Shown here: piece by piece, positions 55,729 to 64,000 of the stretch
Layout of the letters: each line of letters opens with the position of its first letter
How positions within the stretch are numbered: the first letter of the stretch is position 1
DNA from: Pseudoxanthomonas sp. PXM01
GTDB taxonomy: Bacteria > Pseudomonadota > Gammaproteobacteria > Xanthomonadales > Xanthomonadaceae
Assembly: GCF_014851815.1 (NCBI RefSeq)
Contig: NZ_JACVAJ010000001.1
Coordinates: 1,612,001 to 1,676,000 of the forward strand
Reading direction: 5' to 3'
Length of the DNA stretch: 64,000 nt
The notes under the pieces: model-generated
Told to the model about the DNA's origin: nothing
Database searches by the model: none
Seen by the model: the letters and a program-made list of their open reading frames with translations, nothing else
Position numbers and translations under genes: made by a program

Positions 55729-56403
55729 TCAGGCGCGCGCGTCGGCCACGGCCTTGCGCATCCGCGCGATGACGTCGGCGTAGTCCGGCGCATTGAAGAT
55801 CGCCGAACCGGCGACGAAGGCGTCCGCGCCCGCCGCCGCGATCTGGCCGATGTTGTCGGCCTTCACGCCGCCATCGATCTCCAGGCGGATGTCCTTGCCG
55901 GTCTTGTCGATCATCGCGCGTACCGCGCGCAGCTTGTCGAGCGCCGACGGGATGAAGGCCTGCCCGCCGAAGCCCGGATTCACCGACATCAGCAGTACCA
56001 GGTCCAGTTCCGGCAGCACCCAGTCCAGCACTTCGACCGGCGTACCGGGGTTGAGCACCAGGCCGGCCTTGCAGCCGAGCGACTTGATGAGCTGGATCGT
56101 GCGGTGCACGTGCTTCGACGCTTCCGGGTGGAAGCTGATGATGCTGGCGCCGGCCTCGGCGAAGTCCGGGATGATGCGGTCCACCGGTTCCACCATCAGG
56201 TGCACGTCGATCGGCGCTGTGACGCCGTGCTTGCGCAGCGCGCTGCAGACCAGCGGACCGATGGTCAGGTTGGGCACGTAGTGGTTGTCCATCACGTCGA
56301 AGTGCACCCAGTCGGCGCCGGCCTTCAGCACGTTGTCGACTTCCTCGCCCAGGCGGGCGAAGTCGGCGGACAGGATGGACGGGGCGATGATGCAGTTCGA
56401 CAT
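55729..56403 (-). CDS. rpe: Ribulose-phosphate 3-epimerase
   Basis: A 224-residue TIM-barrel enzyme of the pentose-phosphate pathway. [20 protein letters not shown] starts the family, with [24 protein letters not shown] and [10 protein letters not shown] for the metal and phosphate sites. The ATG at 56403 is the family start; the longer frame continues through the J-domain gene. Confidence 0.97.
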   Translation of the reverse strand: MSNCIIAPSILSADFARLGEEVDNVLKAGADWVHFDVMDNHYVPNLTIGPLVCSALRKHGVTAPIDVHLMVEPVDRIIPDFAEAGASIISFHPEASKHVHRTIQLIKSLGCKAGLVLNPGTPVEVLDWVLPELDLVLLMSVNPGFGGQAFIPSALDKLRAVRAMIDKTGKDIRLEIDGGVKADNIGQIAAAGADAFVAGSAIFNAPDYADVIARMRKAVADARA

Positions 56404-56411
56404 GGAAGGGC

Positions 56412-56741
56412 TCACTTGCGCTTGCGCAGGGTCTTGATGCGGTCGTAGGCGGCGTTGATCTCGCCGGCCTTCTGTTCGGCCTGGCGGCGCAGGTCTTCCG
56501 CGGCGCCGGCCATCTTGTCGGGGTGGTACTGGGAAATCAGCCGGCGATAGGCCTGGTCGATTTCCGCGTCGCTGGCATCGCTGGTCAGGTCGAGCACGCG
56601 ATAGGGGTTGTCGCGGCTGAGCTTGAACCAGTCTTCGTCGAAGGCATGGCCGATGATCAGGCCCACCAGCCCGCCCAGGGGATGGCGCATCAGCAGCCAC
56701 CCGGCCACGAATCCCAGCAATTTCCCGTACCAGCGCTTCAT
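56412..56741 (-). CDS. Membrane-anchored J-domain protein
   Basis: A 109-residue protein with an N-terminal membrane segment ([24 protein letters not shown]) and a J domain (~40-105) with the HPDK motif ([12 protein letters not shown]). It is a short DnaJ-like co-chaperone resembling DjlA without its middle part. It lies 8 bp upstream of rpe in the same direction. The ATG at 56741 fits the membrane-first layout. Confidence 0.85.
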   Translation of the reverse strand: MKRWYGKLLGFVAGWLLMRHPLGGLVGLIIGHAFDEDWFKLSRDNPYRVLDLTSDASDAEIDQAYRRLISQYHPDKMAGAAEDLRRQAEQKAGEINAAYDRIKTLRKRK

Positions 56742-56939
56742 CCGGACCCGCCTTCTCCAGCAAGACCGGCATTTTACGGCACACGAAGGCCCCAAGCGCC
56801 GTACACTACGCGGCCCGGTCCGGTACCTGGCTCCGCAGCAGCGGATGGACGGCCGCCCCGGGGCACGGGCGCACGGCCTGCCGCACGCCCCCACGACGCT
56901 GTCTGCCTCGATGGTTTCCGGACTCCCGAAGGAGTGTTT

Positions 56940-57866
56940 GTGCCCACGACGTTGCTTCAATCCGATCTGCCCGGCCTCACCCTGCGCCACCGCGGCAAGG
57001 TCCGCGATGTGTTCGATATCCCCCGCGACCGCCTGCCTGCCGATGCACCCGCGGGCGATTACCTGTTGATGGTGGCCACCGATCGCCTCAGCGCGTTCGA
57101 CGTAGTGCTGCCCGACCCGATTCCCGGCAAGGGCGAGATGCTCTGCCAGATCTCCAACTTCTGGTTCGCCAAGACGGCGCACCTGATGCCCAACCACCTG
57201 ACTGGCATCGACGTCGCCAGCGTGCTGCCTGCCGGCGTCGATGCGTCGCTGTACGCCAAGCGCGCGGTGGTGACCAAGAAGCTCAAGCCGGTGCCGGTGG
57301 AAGCGATCGCCCGCGGCTACCTGATCGGCAGCGGCTGGAAGGACTACCAGCGCACCGGCAAGGTCAGCGGCATCGAGCTACCCGACGGCCTGCGCCAGGC
57401 CGAGAAGCTGGCCGAGCCGATCTTCACGCCGTCGACCAAGGCCGCCGTCGGCGACCACGACGAGAACATCGACTTCGACGCCATGGTGAAGACCGTCGGC
57501 GCCGAACTGGCCGAGCGCGTGCGCGACGCCACGCTGCGCATCTACCGCTATGCTGCCGATGTCGCGGCCGAACGCGGCATCCTGCTGGCCGACACCAAGT
57601 TCGAGTTCGGCACCGATGCGGACGGACGCCTCTACATCATGGACGAGATGCTGACGCCGGACTCCTCGCGCTACTGGCCTGCGGACCAGTACGAGGTCGG
57701 CACCAGTCCGCCCAGCTACGACAAGCAGTTCGTACGCGACTACCTGGAAACGCTCGACTGGAACAAGACCGCGCCGGGCCCGTCGTTGCCGGCGGAAGTC
57801 ATCGAGCGCACGCGCGCCAAGTACGCCGAAGCGCTGCAGAAACTCGCCGGCATCCTCGTCGACTGA
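56940..57866 (+). CDS. purC: Phosphoribosylaminoimidazole-succinocarboxamide synthase
   Basis: A 308-residue SAICAR synthase of purine synthesis. [31 protein letters not shown] and [29 protein letters not shown] are conserved. The length is that of the longer bacterial/fungal type. The GTG at 56940 has AAGGAG six bases upstream. A hairpin follows the stop. Confidence 0.95.
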   Translation: MPTTLLQSDLPGLTLRHRGKVRDVFDIPRDRLPADAPAGDYLLMVATDRLSAFDVVLPDPIPGKGEMLCQISNFWFAKTAHLMPNHLTGIDVASVLPAGVDASLYAKRAVVTKKLKPVPVEAIARGYLIGSGWKDYQRTGKVSGIELPDGLRQAEKLAEPIFTPSTKAAVGDHDENIDFDAMVKTVGAELAERVRDATLRIYRYAADVAAERGILLADTKFEFGTDADGRLYIMDEMLTPDSSRYWPADQYEVGTSPPSYDKQFVRDYLETLDWNKTAPGPSLPAEVIERTRAKYAEALQKLAGILVD

Positions 57867-57876
57867 CGGCATCGCT

Positions 57877-57901
57877 GCCCTGCATCCAGGCGATGCAGGG
57901 C
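57877..57901 (+). terminator. Hairpin after purC
   Basis: A 9-bp stem (GCCCTGCAT / ATGCAGGGC) with a seven-base loop lies 11 bases after purC. There is no T-tract. Confidence 0.45.
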
Positions 57902-57960
57902 AAGCCGGGGTTCAGCGTTCCGTGCAGTAGGCTTGCCCCCCTTCCATCGGGTGCTCGCGC

Positions 57961-58293
57961 ATGAATGCCTACCTCTACCTCGCCCTGGCCATTGCGGCCG
58001 AGGTCATCGCCACCAGCGCCCTGAAAGCCTCCGAAGGCTTCACCCGGCTCGGTCCGTCGCTGCTGGTCGCCGCCGGTTACGGCGTGGCGTTCTACTTCCT
58101 GTCGCTGACGCTGAAGACCGTGCCGGTGGGCGTGGCCTACGCCATCTGGTCGGGCGCCGGCATCGTGCTGATCGCCCTGATCGGCTGGGTGGTGCTGAAG
58201 CAGCCGCTGGACCTGCCGGCGATGCTGGGCATGGGGCTGATCGTGGCCGGCGTGGCGGTGATCCAGCTGTTCTCGAAGGCCGCCGCGCACTGA
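57961..58293 (+). CDS. EmrE-like SMR multidrug transporter
   Basis: A 110-residue four-helix protein. The essential helix-1 Glu is in [21 protein letters not shown], the form typical of the EmrE/Qac branch, in contrast to the Gdx branch at 23912-24232. It exports quaternary ammonium or related cations by proton exchange. No riboswitch-like leader was found upstream. It is the only gene between purC and the Mpo1-like gene. Confidence 0.9.
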   Translation: MNAYLYLALAIAAEVIATSALKASEGFTRLGPSLLVAAGYGVAFYFLSLTLKTVPVGVAYAIWSGAGIVLIALIGWVVLKQPLDLPAMLGMGLIVAGVAVIQLFSKAAAH

Positions 58294-58382
58294 TCTCCCC
58301 GCCCTGACCGCCGGCACGGCAACCCCGGCCGGGCTGGGGTATGCTCCATACCCTGCCGCATTGCCATCCTCGGGAGGGATGA

Positions 58383-58862
58383 ATGAACGCGACCGCGCAA
58401 CGTCCGGTGGACCGCTGGTTCGCCAGCTATTCCGGCGACCACGTCAACGAGACCAACCAGCGGATCCATGTCTTCGCCGTGCCGGCGATCCTGTGGACGG
58501 TGGTGGCGCTGCTGTGGTGCATCCCGGTGTTCGGCACCTGGGTGAAATCGGGCATGTGGGCGGCGCTGGCGATGTTCGGCGCATGGATGTACTACTACAA
58601 GCTGTCGCGCCCGCTGGGCTTCGGCATGCTGGCGATCTTCATCGCGATGGCGTGGCTGACGCGCTGGCTGGAAGCGCTGCTCGGCCTGGAGAAACTGCTC
58701 TACGTCGCCATCACCGTTTTCGTGGTGGCCTGGATCGCGCAGTTCATCGGCCACAAGATCGAAGGCAAGAAGCCCAGCTTCCTGACCGACCTCACCTACC
58801 TGCTGATCGGCCCGGTATGGGTGCTCAGCAAGTTCTACCGGAAGATGGGCTGGCGGTACTGA
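58383..58862 (+). CDS. Mpo1-like membrane protein (DUF962)
   Basis: A 159-residue protein with three to four membrane segments. The entry WFASYSGDHVNETNQRIHVFAVP and later AWIAQFIGHKIEGKKPSF match the Mpo1/YGL010w family, whose yeast member oxidises 2-hydroxy fatty acids. The His residues near the membrane ends are the likely iron ligands. The role in bacteria is uncertain. Confidence 0.85.
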   Translation: MNATAQRPVDRWFASYSGDHVNETNQRIHVFAVPAILWTVVALLWCIPVFGTWVKSGMWAALAMFGAWMYYYKLSRPLGFGMLAIFIAMAWLTRWLEALLGLEKLLYVAITVFVVAWIAQFIGHKIEGKKPSFLTDLTYLLIGPVWVLSKFYRKMGWRY

Positions 58863-58873
58863 GGCATTCCCGC

Positions 58874-59269
58874 ATGAAGGTCGTCACGGGAGTCGTTCTC
58901 GTGTCGGCCCTCGTGCTGCCATGGCGTGCCGACGCCTCCTGGTTCGAGTTCTGCCGCATGGAAGGCGTGGTCGAGTCCGTCGTATCAACCGCGGACGGCG
59001 GCCATCGCTCGTTCGATTTCAGAATGACCGTGTCGTCCGCACGCGCGGACGAGAGTGCGGCATCGGAGAGCTACACCGACTGCTTCGGGTACATCGGTCG
59101 CGACATCGAGGTCACGCTGCGCCTGCCCCGCAAGCATGGCCAACCACAGCCCGGTGACCGCATGGTGATCACACGGTCCGTGGTCGACGGCTTCGACCTG
59201 AAGACGCTGCGGGAGGTCACCCACGTGAAGGCGAAACTGGTGTCGTACGGAGCAGCCACGCGCGACTGA
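58874..59269 (+). CDS. Exported protein of unknown function
   Basis: A 131-residue protein with a signal peptide ending PWRADASW. The mature part is beta-rich, with a Cys near each end of the first half (EFCRMEG, TDCFGYIG). No family is recognised. It is 11 bp after the Mpo1-like gene, so the two are probably co-transcribed. Confidence 0.7.
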   Translation: MKVVTGVVLVSALVLPWRADASWFEFCRMEGVVESVVSTADGGHRSFDFRMTVSSARADESAASESYTDCFGYIGRDIEVTLRLPRKHGQPQPGDRMVITRSVVDGFDLKTLREVTHVKAKLVSYGAATRD

Positions 59270-59290
59270 GGTCGCCTGGGCCACCGGAAA

Positions 59291-60157
59291 TCAGCCAACC
59301 TTCCGCCCCAATGCATTGGCATCAAGCTCGAAGGGCTTTGGCGCATAGCCGAAATCACGACGCGCTGGCGTCGCATCGAACACCAGGTCCTCGCGCATGC
59401 GGGCCACGGCATCGTCGGTGAGGCCACGCATCACGCCGGCCAGGCGGGCCAGCGACAATGCCATCCGGAACATCGGCATCGGCACCTGCCACAGCGTCGC
59501 GGGCGGCTCGAGTGCGGCCAGCGTCCGCGCCACCATGTCGCGGTACGCCAGCGTTTCGCCGCCCGGCAGCGCGTACGCCTGACCGTGTGTTGTCGGAGCA
59601 TCCACGACGGCCAAGGCGGCAGCCGCCAGATCGTCGACATGCACGGGCTGGCGTTTTCCGTCCGCACCGCGCGGAAGCACAAAGAACCGCGTGCGCCGCG
59701 CCATCGCAGCGATCCGCGCCAGCGTCTGGTCGCGCCCCGCCCCATAGACCAAGGTCGGGCGCAACAGCGTGGCGGATGCGCCGTTCGCGGCGGCCGTATC
59801 GAAGACCAGCCTCTCGGCCGCCTGCAACCGCGCCACGATGTCGCGCTCGTAGGCGTCGCCGGAGGCCTGCTTGGTATCCAGGCTGGTGGATCCGAATGCG
59901 ACCACGCGCGGCGTCGCGACGAGTCCTCGCTCGTACCACCACGCGAATCCGTCCAGCGGCCCCGTACTGAAGATCACGTCGACGACCGCCGGAAGACCTT
60001 CGATGCCGGCGAACTCGCCCCGCAGCCAGCGCACATTCGACGCATCGGGACGCGGCATCCGCGAGACGGCGAACACCTGCCAGTCGCGCGCATCAAGCCG
60101 GGCCAGCAGCGCCTCGCCGATCTGGCCGCTGGCACCGAAGACGAGGGCGGTACGCAT
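59291..60157 (-). CDS. NAD-dependent epimerase/dehydratase family protein
   Basis: A 288-residue extended SDR-like protein with an N-terminal LVFGASGQIGEALLARL nucleotide-binding motif. It does not show a clear YxxxK, so catalysis is uncertain, and it may be an atypical or NmrA-like SDR. It lies seven bases after the mrpG stop, in the same direction as the antiporter genes. Confidence 0.78.
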   Translation of the reverse strand: MRTALVFGASGQIGEALLARLDARDWQVFAVSRMPRPDASNVRWLRGEFAGIEGLPAVVDVIFSTGPLDGFAWWYERGLVATPRVVAFGSTSLDTKQASGDAYERDIVARLQAAERLVFDTAAANGASATLLRPTLVYGAGRDQTLARIAAMARRTRFFVLPRGADGKRQPVHVDDLAAAALAVVDAPTTHGQAYALPGGETLAYRDMVARTLAALEPPATLWQVPMPMFRMALSLARLAGVMRGLTDDAVARMREDLVFDATPARRDFGYAPKPFELDANALGRKVG

Positions 60158-60163
60158 GACGGA

Positions 60164-60535
60164 TCAGGCGTCCGGTCGTGCGTCTTCGTTGACCGCGTCG
60201 ATGGGCTTCTCGGGCTCGCCCGCCGGCATCGGCGGACGCTCCGCCATGTGCAGCGACAGCGCCGCCTTGGCCATCAGGTGCGCGCTGATCGGCGTGGTGA
60301 TGAAGAGGAAGGCGGTGATCAGCAGTTCGCGCGGCTGCGGGTCGGTGCCGGTCAGCGCGTGGTAGCCCACCGATGCCAGCAGCACGCAGCCCACGCCCAT
60401 CGTGCTGGCCTTGGTCGGCCCGTGCAGGCGCTTGAAGAACTCCGACAGCTTCACCAGGCTGAAGGAACCGACCAGGATGAAGAAGCTGCCCACCGCCAGC
60501 AGCAGCACCAGCAGGATGGCGAAGACCCAGCTCAT
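60164..60535 (-). CDS. mrpG: Na+/H+ antiporter subunit G
   Basis: A 123-residue protein with three membrane segments (FAILLVLLLAVGSFFILVGS, STMGVGCVLLASVGYHAL). This is the MnhG/PhaG subunit of the Mrp complex. It overlaps mrpF by ATGA and is the last Mrp gene. Confidence 0.93.
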   Translation of the reverse strand: MSWVFAILLVLLLAVGSFFILVGSFSLVKLSEFFKRLHGPTKASTMGVGCVLLASVGYHALTGTDPQPRELLITAFLFITTPISAHLMAKAALSLHMAERPPMPAGEPEKPIDAVNEDARPDA

Positions 60536-60816
60536 TCGACGATGTCCCGGCGCAGCACGTACTTGCTCAGCACCACCGTGCCGACGAAGCCGAGCATGGC
60601 GATGATCAGCGCCGCCTCGAAGTAGACCGCCGTACCCACGTAGATACCGAACAGCATCAGCTGCGCAATGGTGGCGACGAACAGCGTGTCCAGCGCCAGG
60701 ATGCGGTCGGGCACGGTCGGCCCGCGTACCAGCCGGAACAGGGCCAACAGCATCGCCACGGCGACGACATGCATCGACGCGACGACGGCGTAGATCACCA
60801 GGGTCTGCGGGGTCAC
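60532..60816 (-). CDS. mrpF: Na+/H+ antiporter subunit F
   Basis: A 94-residue protein with three membrane segments and the RGPTVPDRILALDTL motif of the MnhF/PhaF family. The GTG at 60816 makes a GTGA overlap with the mrpE stop. Confidence 0.93.
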   Translation of the reverse strand: MTPQTLVIYAVVASMHVVAVAMLLALFRLVRGPTVPDRILALDTLFVATIAQLMLFGIYVGTAVYFEAALIIAMLGFVGTVVLSKYVLRRDIVE

Positions 60817-61313
60817 GGGAAAATCTCCATGAGCGGCGCTTCGTAGCGCGTCTTGATCTGGCGGATCACCTCGTCGGCATCGTCGAGGTTCAGTACGTGC
60901 ACCAGCAGGTAGCGGCGGTCGTCCGATAGCGCCGACGATACCGTGCCCGGCGTCAGCGTGATGATGCTGGTCAGCGCAGCGATGCCGTGGATGTTGCCGA
61001 TGTCCAGCGGCACCCAGATGAAGCCGGGGTGGATGTTGCGCTCGGGCCCGAGCACCTGCAGCGCCACGGTGACGTTGGAGCGCACGATATCCAGCGCCAG
61101 CACGCACAGCATGCGCGGGATGCTGCTCAGGCGGCCGATGCGGGCGAACTCGCGGTCGAGCCGCGCGGCAAACAGCGGGATCGTCAGCGCCAGCACCAGC
61201 GCCAGGACGATCTGGCCGACGCTGATGTCGTCGTTCATCAGCAGCCAGAAGCAGAACACCGTCAGGCTCAACGGCAACGACGGCAGCAGACGCTTGCGCC
61301 ATTTCGCGACCAT
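60813..61313 (-). CDS. mrpE: Na+/H+ antiporter subunit E
   Basis: A 166-residue protein with two N-terminal membrane segments and a cytoplasmic C-terminal domain. The ITLTPGTVSSALSDDRRYLLVH block is typical of MnhE. It starts three bases after mrpD and overlaps mrpF. Confidence 0.93.
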   Translation of the reverse strand: MVAKWRKRLLPSLPLSLTVFCFWLLMNDDISVGQIVLALVLALTIPLFAARLDREFARIGRLSSIPRMLCVLALDIVRSNVTVALQVLGPERNIHPGFIWVPLDIGNIHGIAALTSIITLTPGTVSSALSDDRRYLLVHVLNLDDADEVIRQIKTRYEAPLMEIFP

Positions 61314-61315
61314 GC

Positions 61316-62881
61316 TCAGGGCTCCCTCAGCTGCGGCGTGGCGGCGCGCACCTGTTCGACGTAATCAGCCGGCGACAGCAACTGCCGCGCAGTCGCCCGG
61401 GTGTAGTCCAGCAGCGGCGCGGCGGCCAGCACCATCGCCACGCCGTAGCCGAGCAGCAGCACGATGGCCGCCGACTCCAGTGGGCGCGACGGCGCGTCCA
61501 CCAACTCGTTCGCCGGCGTAAAGGCGGCCTGCTTCTCGGCGCTGGCGTCCGGCCACGGCTCGGTGCGCCAGAACAGCCGTGTGCCGGCACGCGCCAGGCC
61601 CACCAGCATCAGGAAGCTGGTGCCCAGCACCAGCAGCCAGATCCAGAACGTGCGCGCGCCTTCCGGTACCGCTTCGAGCACCAGCAACTTGCCGATGAAG
61701 CCCGACAACGGCGGCAGCCCGGACAGCGATACCGCGGCGAACAGGAACAGCAGACCGGGCACGGTCTTGTCCGGCAGCGCAGCGATCAGGTCCTTGCGGT
61801 CGCCGGCGCGACCCCGCCGGCGGCGGATCAGGTCGGCAAGCAGGAACAGCGCCGCACCCGCGAAACTGCTGTGCACCAGGTAGTACAGTCCGGCGCCGAT
61901 GGTGCCGGCCGTGCCCAGCGAGAACGCGACGAACAAGGTCGCCGCCGACCCCAGCACCAGGTAGGCCGCCAGCGCGCGCAGGCGGTTGGCCGCGAGCACG
62001 CCCAACGCGGCCAGCACCAGCGTGGCGGCGCCGAGCACCAGCAACGGTGTCCAGGCGAATCCGTCCAGCGGCCCCAGCGCGCCGAAGCTCAACGTGCCCA
62101 GTCGCAGCACGGCGTACAGGCCGACCTTGGTCATGATCGCGAACAGACCGGCTACCGCCGCCGGTGCATGCGTGTAGGTGTCCGGCAGCCAGAACGACAG
62201 TGGCAGCACCGCGGCCTTCGCACAGAACACCACGAACAGCAGGCCGGCCGACGCCTGCACCAGCGCCACGTCGCCGGCCGGGAGCTGCGCCACACGCACC
62301 GACAGCTCGGCCATGTTCAACGAGCCCAGCAGGCCGTACAGCAGGCCCAAGGCGATCAGGAACAGCGTCGACGCTGCGATGTTGAAGGTCACGTAGTGCA
62401 GGCCCGCACGCAGGCGTTCGCCGCGGCCGCCGCTGAGCATCAGGCCGTAGGACGAGATGAGCAGCACTTCGAAGAACACGAACAGATTGAAGATGTCGCC
62501 GGTGAGGAACGCGCCGTTCAGTCCCATCAACTGGAACTGGAAGAACGCATGGAAGTGCGGCGCGCGCCGGTCCCAGCCGGCGCCCGCATGCAGCAGGCAG
62601 GCCGCACCCAGCAGCAGCCCCACCAGCAGCATCAGCGCCGACAGCCGGTCCACCATCAGCACGATGCCCAGCCGCGCCGGCCAGTCGCCCAGCAGATAGA
62701 CCGACACGTCGCCAGCGGCCGCCTGCGCGACCAGCACGCCCGCCACACCCAGCATCGCCGCGACCGACGTCCAGGCCACGATGCGCTGCGGCAGCATGCC
62801 GAAGCGGCGATGCTCGAAGAACAGCGCGATCGATGCAGCGAACAGCGGGATCAGGATGGGCAGGATCGGCAGGTGGCTCAT
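61316..62881 (-). CDS. mrpD: Na+/H+ antiporter subunit D
   Basis: A 521-residue polytopic protein of the NuoL/M/N-like antiporter family (NADH-quinone-oxidoreductase fold), with FSFQ-type LNGAFLTGDIFNLFVFFEVLLISSYGL and PLSFWLPDTYTHAPAAVAGLFAIMTKVG blocks around the conserved Glu and Lys that carry protons. It overlaps mrpC by ATGA. Confidence 0.95.
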   Translation of the reverse strand: MSHLPILPILIPLFAASIALFFEHRRFGMLPQRIVAWTSVAAMLGVAGVLVAQAAAGDVSVYLLGDWPARLGIVLMVDRLSALMLLVGLLLGAACLLHAGAGWDRRAPHFHAFFQFQLMGLNGAFLTGDIFNLFVFFEVLLISSYGLMLSGGRGERLRAGLHYVTFNIAASTLFLIALGLLYGLLGSLNMAELSVRVAQLPAGDVALVQASAGLLFVVFCAKAAVLPLSFWLPDTYTHAPAAVAGLFAIMTKVGLYAVLRLGTLSFGALGPLDGFAWTPLLVLGAATLVLAALGVLAANRLRALAAYLVLGSAATLFVAFSLGTAGTIGAGLYYLVHSSFAGAALFLLADLIRRRRGRAGDRKDLIAALPDKTVPGLLFLFAAVSLSGLPPLSGFIGKLLVLEAVPEGARTFWIWLLVLGTSFLMLVGLARAGTRLFWRTEPWPDASAEKQAAFTPANELVDAPSRPLESAAIVLLLGYGVAMVLAAAPLLDYTRATARQLLSPADYVEQVRAATPQLREP

Positions 62882-63300
62882 GCCCGCGCCTCCGGCTCAT
62901 CGGCCTTGGCGGCGTCGCGCGCTTCCTCGTGCCGGCGCTGTTCGCTGGCGAGGAACTCGCGTTCGGCCTTGCTGCCATCGACATGGTCGCTGTCGTTGTC
63001 CCCGCGGCTGCGGATCGCCAGCACCACCGTCACCGCGGTCATCGCGAACGCGATCACGATCGCGGTCAGCACCAGCGCCTGCGGCAGCGGATCCGTATGG
63101 TTCGCCAGCGTCGCCGCCACGTCGTCGCGCAGCACCGGCGGCTTGCCGGCCACCAGGCCGCCGGCAGCGAAGATCAGCAGGTTGGTCGCATACGACAGCA
63201 GCGTCAGCCCGAGGATGACGTCGAAGCTGCGCGCGCGCAGCAGCAGGTACACCCCCGCGGCGGTGAGGATGCCGATCGCGCTGGCCATCGCGAGTTCCAT
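62878..63300 (-). CDS. mrpC: Na+/H+ antiporter subunit C
   Basis: A 140-residue NuoK-like protein with three membrane segments (GILTAAGVYLLLRAR, ILGLTLLSYATNLLIFAAG, ALVLTAIVIAFAMTAVTVVLAI) and a charged C-terminal tail longer than in most MrpC proteins. It starts 17 bases after the A/B gene. Confidence 0.93.
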   Translation of the reverse strand: MELAMASAIGILTAAGVYLLLRARSFDVILGLTLLSYATNLLIFAAGGLVAGKPPVLRDDVAATLANHTDPLPQALVLTAIVIAFAMTAVTVVLAIRSRGDNDSDHVDGSKAEREFLASEQRRHEEARDAAKADEPEARA

Positions 63301-63316
63301 TACGGTGCACCTCCCA

Positions 63317-64000
63317 TCAGCGCAGTTCTCCCGTGCGGGTGGATCGGTCGCCCGGTTCCATCACACCCAGGTGCGACACGCGCGTGCGCGACGGACGGAT
63401 CGTGCCCATCATCGACAGGATCAGCATCGCGCCGCCGAACACGACCAGGTACACGCCGGTGTCGAACCCGATCGCGCTGGCCAGCGGCACCGTGCCGATC
63501 ACCGGCAGGTCGAGATCCAGGTGGCCGCTGGTCAGGAACGGCACGCCGAACCCCATCGACGCCGCGCCACTCAGGCCGGCGACGATCAAGCCGACGCCGA
63601 TGCACTTGATGTAGTCGAAGCCGAAGCGCGATTCCACCGACGCCGCGCCCTGGATGACGTACTGGATCAGCAGCGGCACCGCCAGCACCAGGCCGGCGAT
63701 GAAGCCACCGCCCGGCGCGTTGTGGCCGCGCAGGAACAGGAACACCGACACAGTCAGCGTCAACGGGAACATCAGCTGCGCCAGGTCGGCCGGTACCGGC
63801 AGCTGCACCGGCGGACCGGAGACCACTTTCTCCGGCGCCATGCGCGCACGCCGCAGCAGCGCGTGCACGATCAGCGCGGCGACACCGAACACGGTGATTT
63901 CACCGAACGTATCGAAGCCGCGGAAGTCCACCAGGATCACGTTGACCACGTTGCGGCCATAGCCTTCCGGCAGCGAACGTGCCAGCAGCTCGCCGCTGAT
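63317..64000 (-). CDS. mrpA: Na+/H+ antiporter subunit A/B fusion, C-terminal part
   Basis: The frame is open to the right edge, so only the last ~227 residues are present. YGRNVVNVILVDFRGFDTFGEITV is the end of the MrpA-type region, and what follows (MFPLTLTVSVFLFLRGHNAPGGGFIAGLV, DTGVYLVVFGGAMLIL) is a complete MnhB-like domain. The two subunits are therefore fused, as in PhaAB-type systems. The gene lies upstream of mrpC in the same operon. Confidence 0.9.
   Translation of the reverse strand: MSGELLARSLPEGYGRNVVNVILVDFRGFDTFGEITVFGVAALIVHALLRRARMAPEKVVSGPPVQLPVPADLAQLMFPLTLTVSVFLFLRGHNAPGGGFIAGLVLAVPLLIQYVIQGAASVESRFGFDYIKCIGVGLIVAGLSGAASMGFGVPFLTSGHLDLDLPVIGTVPLASAIGFDTGVYLVVFGGAMLILSMMGTIRPSRTRVSHLGVMEPGDRSTRTGELR

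Overview
The window is a stretch of high-GC gammaproteobacterial chromosome, almost certainly from the Xanthomonadaceae (Xanthomonas/Stenotrophomonas/Pseudoxanthomonas/Lysobacter group). Four things point there: an LPS locus beginning beside the transsulfuration genes, as in the Xanthomonas metB-side LPS cluster; a Clp-type CRP-like regulator; a bacteria-killing (X-type) VirB/VirD4 type IV secretion system whose VirB7 is an enlarged lipoprotein; and the general gene content. The genus cannot be fixed from sequence alone.

Layout. (1) 1-13.6 kb is an O-antigen/LPS locus: a partial sugar aminotransferase, a polytopic membrane protein, a three-module glycosyltransferase, gmd and rmd for GDP-D-rhamnose, a coiled-coil methyltransferase, the Wzt/Wzm ABC exporter and a further glycosyltransferase. 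Most genes overlap by 4 bp. Together they describe an ABC-exported, probably D-rhamnose-containing polymer with a possible chain-terminating methyltransferase. Three simple-sequence repeats sit inside coding frames here (11 G/C, (GC)10 and 10 C/G), suggesting phase variation. (2) 13.6-27.2 kb is housekeeping: cystathionine gamma- and beta-synthase type enzymes, a small YdcH-like protein, an OmpA/DUF4398 pair, pilU, tyrosine catabolism (maiA, FAH), tRNA-Gln(CUG), rplM-rpsI, coq7, a Gdx-type SMR exporter behind a two-hairpin guanidine-II riboswitch, speD, clp and a TSUP transporter.

(3) 27.3-47.8 kb is the killing T4SS island. virB7-8-9-10-11-1-2-3-4-5-6 run leftward and virD4, with one accessory gene, runs rightward from an AT-rich, palindrome-containing intergenic region. 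Downstream of virB6, and translationally coupled to it, lies an effector/immunity array: two DUF4189 paralogues, two paralogous secreted proteins (probable immunity proteins), an internally deleted effector remnant, an intact class-3 lipase effector, a small secreted protein, a lipoprotein, and a large effector with both lytic transglycosylase and M23 endopeptidase domains.

(4) 47.9-64 kb is again core genome: a zinc-ribbon protein, a trp operon (trpE, a threonine-aldolase-like gene, trpG, trpD, a small monooxygenase-like gene, trpC, a HAD phosphatase), a lipid kinase, a REP-like inverted repeat, rpe, a J-domain protein, purC, a second SMR transporter, a Mpo1-like protein, an epimerase, and an Mrp Na+/H+ antiporter operon (mrpG-F-E-D-C and the end of an A/B fusion) leaving the right edge.

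The most interesting features are the effector/immunity array with its toxin remnant, the C-terminal block shared by two unrelated effectors, the in-frame repeats in the O-antigen genes, and the guanidine-II riboswitch. No CRISPR array, insertion sequence or integrase was seen.
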